A stretch of DNA of 33,038 nt from contig JAOPYI010000068.1 in assembly GCA_025964675.1 (NCBI GenBank), forward strand, positions 1-33,038, given 5' to 3'. Each line of letters opens with the position of its first letter. The stretch's first letter is position 1. Shown one piece after another: positions 32,785 to 33,038 of this stretch. The notes below the pieces were generated by a model. It searched no databases. It saw nothing but the letters and a program-made list of their open reading frames with translations, and was not told the origin of the DNA. Origin of the DNA: Sphaerisporangium sp. GTDB lineage: Bacteria > Actinomycetota > Actinomycetes > Streptosporangiales > Streptosporangiaceae. Made by a program: the position numbers and the translations under genes.

Positions 32785-32909
32785 GAAGGCGTTGAGGCTC
32801 CTAGCGCTCACAATGGGTAACCCGACAGGCGGTTGTCAGTGCCTGTGACCAGGGATAGACGGCGCTGAGTGTCGCGCAGCCCCGTGTCGACCCCGGTATG
32901 CGTAACCTC

Positions 32910-33038
32910 CTACGTGGCGAGTAGCGGGATGGTCCTGCGCAGGCTTTGGCAGACGCCGTCGCTGGCTTTTCCGGCGGCGATGCGTTCCGGGGTCGGGGTG
33001 CCGTATCCGGTGGTGCGCTGGCGGGTGGGGCGTCCGGT
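32910..33038 (-). CDS. C-terminal end of an unrecognised leftward gene
   Basis: The minus frame from the right edge is open for 42 codons and ends at TAG (32910-32912). Nearly all third positions are G or C, which marks it as coding. The residues read TGRPTRQRTTGYGTPTPERI, then ASDGVCQSLRRTIPLLAT. I do not recognise the family. The basic, threonine-rich composition would be compatible with a transposase or other DNA-binding protein tail, but this is not evidence enough to name it. Confidence 0.45.
   Translation of the reverse strand, partial: TGRPTRQRTTGYGTPTPERIAAGKASDGVCQSLRRTIPLLAT

Noticed and set aside
1-33038. tRNA, rRNA, CRISPR arrays, insertion sequences and attachment sites
   Set aside because: No cloverleaf with conserved T-loop sequence, no regular repeat-spacer series, no complete transposase and no paired terminal repeats were found by reading; weak examples could have been missed without software.

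Overview
This 33 kb window is high-GC DNA with strongly GC-rich third codon positions, many GTG/TTG starts and frequent ATGA/GTGA stop-start overlaps. It reads as an actinomycete chromosome. A DUF574-type methyltransferase remnant, a DUF6069-like membrane protein, a PPOX (F420/flavin-type) protein, an MmyB-type XRE regulator and a carbohydrate ABC system without its own ATPase fit a filamentous member of the Streptosporangiales/Streptomycetales (for example Nonomuraea- or Actinomadura-like). Genus is a guess. No tRNA, rRNA, CRISPR array or intact mobile element was recognised.

Region 1 (1-7.7 kb) is patchy. It holds a small secreted protein, a leftward sugar-phosphate operon (truncated NagA-like fragment, PfkB-type hexose-phosphate kinase, class II ketose-bisphosphate aldolase), a leftward Gfo/Idh/MocA oxidoreductase, a DUF6069-like membrane protein and a Tat-exported M28 peptidase. 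Several gene remnants lie among them: a DUF574 methyltransferase, a medium-chain dehydrogenase, a cytochrome P450 and a possible TetR C-terminus. The kinase and aldolase look like the lower part of a GalNAc/tagatose-type pathway whose deacetylase has been gutted, yet its promoter region and ribosome binding site remain.

Region 2 (7.7-15.6 kb) is a compact two-armed module. The left arm (GT2 glycosyltransferase, DUF2064 transferase, SAM methyltransferase) has overlapping stops and starts. The right arm has a polytopic GT39/GT87-like membrane protein, then a membrane molybdopterin oxidoreductase with a cytochrome b-like part, a small four-helix membrane protein and a GH15 glucoamylase/trehalase-like enzyme. 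The oxidoreductase has an internal twin-arginine motif just before its fifth helix, so it is probably built jointly by Sec and Tat. The joint role of these genes is unknown to me and is one of the two best candidates here for an undescribed system.

Region 3 (15.6-23.9 kb) has an MmyB-type regulator, a PPOX protein, and a GntR/FCD regulator divergent from a tight operon: GH29 alpha-L-fucosidase, lipoprotein sugar-binding protein, two MalF/MalG-type permeases and an enolase-superfamily sugar-acid dehydratase. This is likely uptake and intracellular use of a fucosylated glycan, energised by an ATPase encoded elsewhere.

Region 4 (23.9-33 kb) is a leftward catabolic cluster: cupin, ABC ATPase, lipoprotein binding protein, fused double permease (Fbp/AEP type), ThDP-dependent decarboxylase-like enzyme, beta-hydroxyacid dehydrogenase and an MFS transporter. 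A promoter with a repeated TGGATYCAA operator in its spacer precedes the cupin. I infer uptake and decarboxylation of an organic acid of unknown identity; this is the second candidate system. A partial leftward reading frame enters at the right edge.
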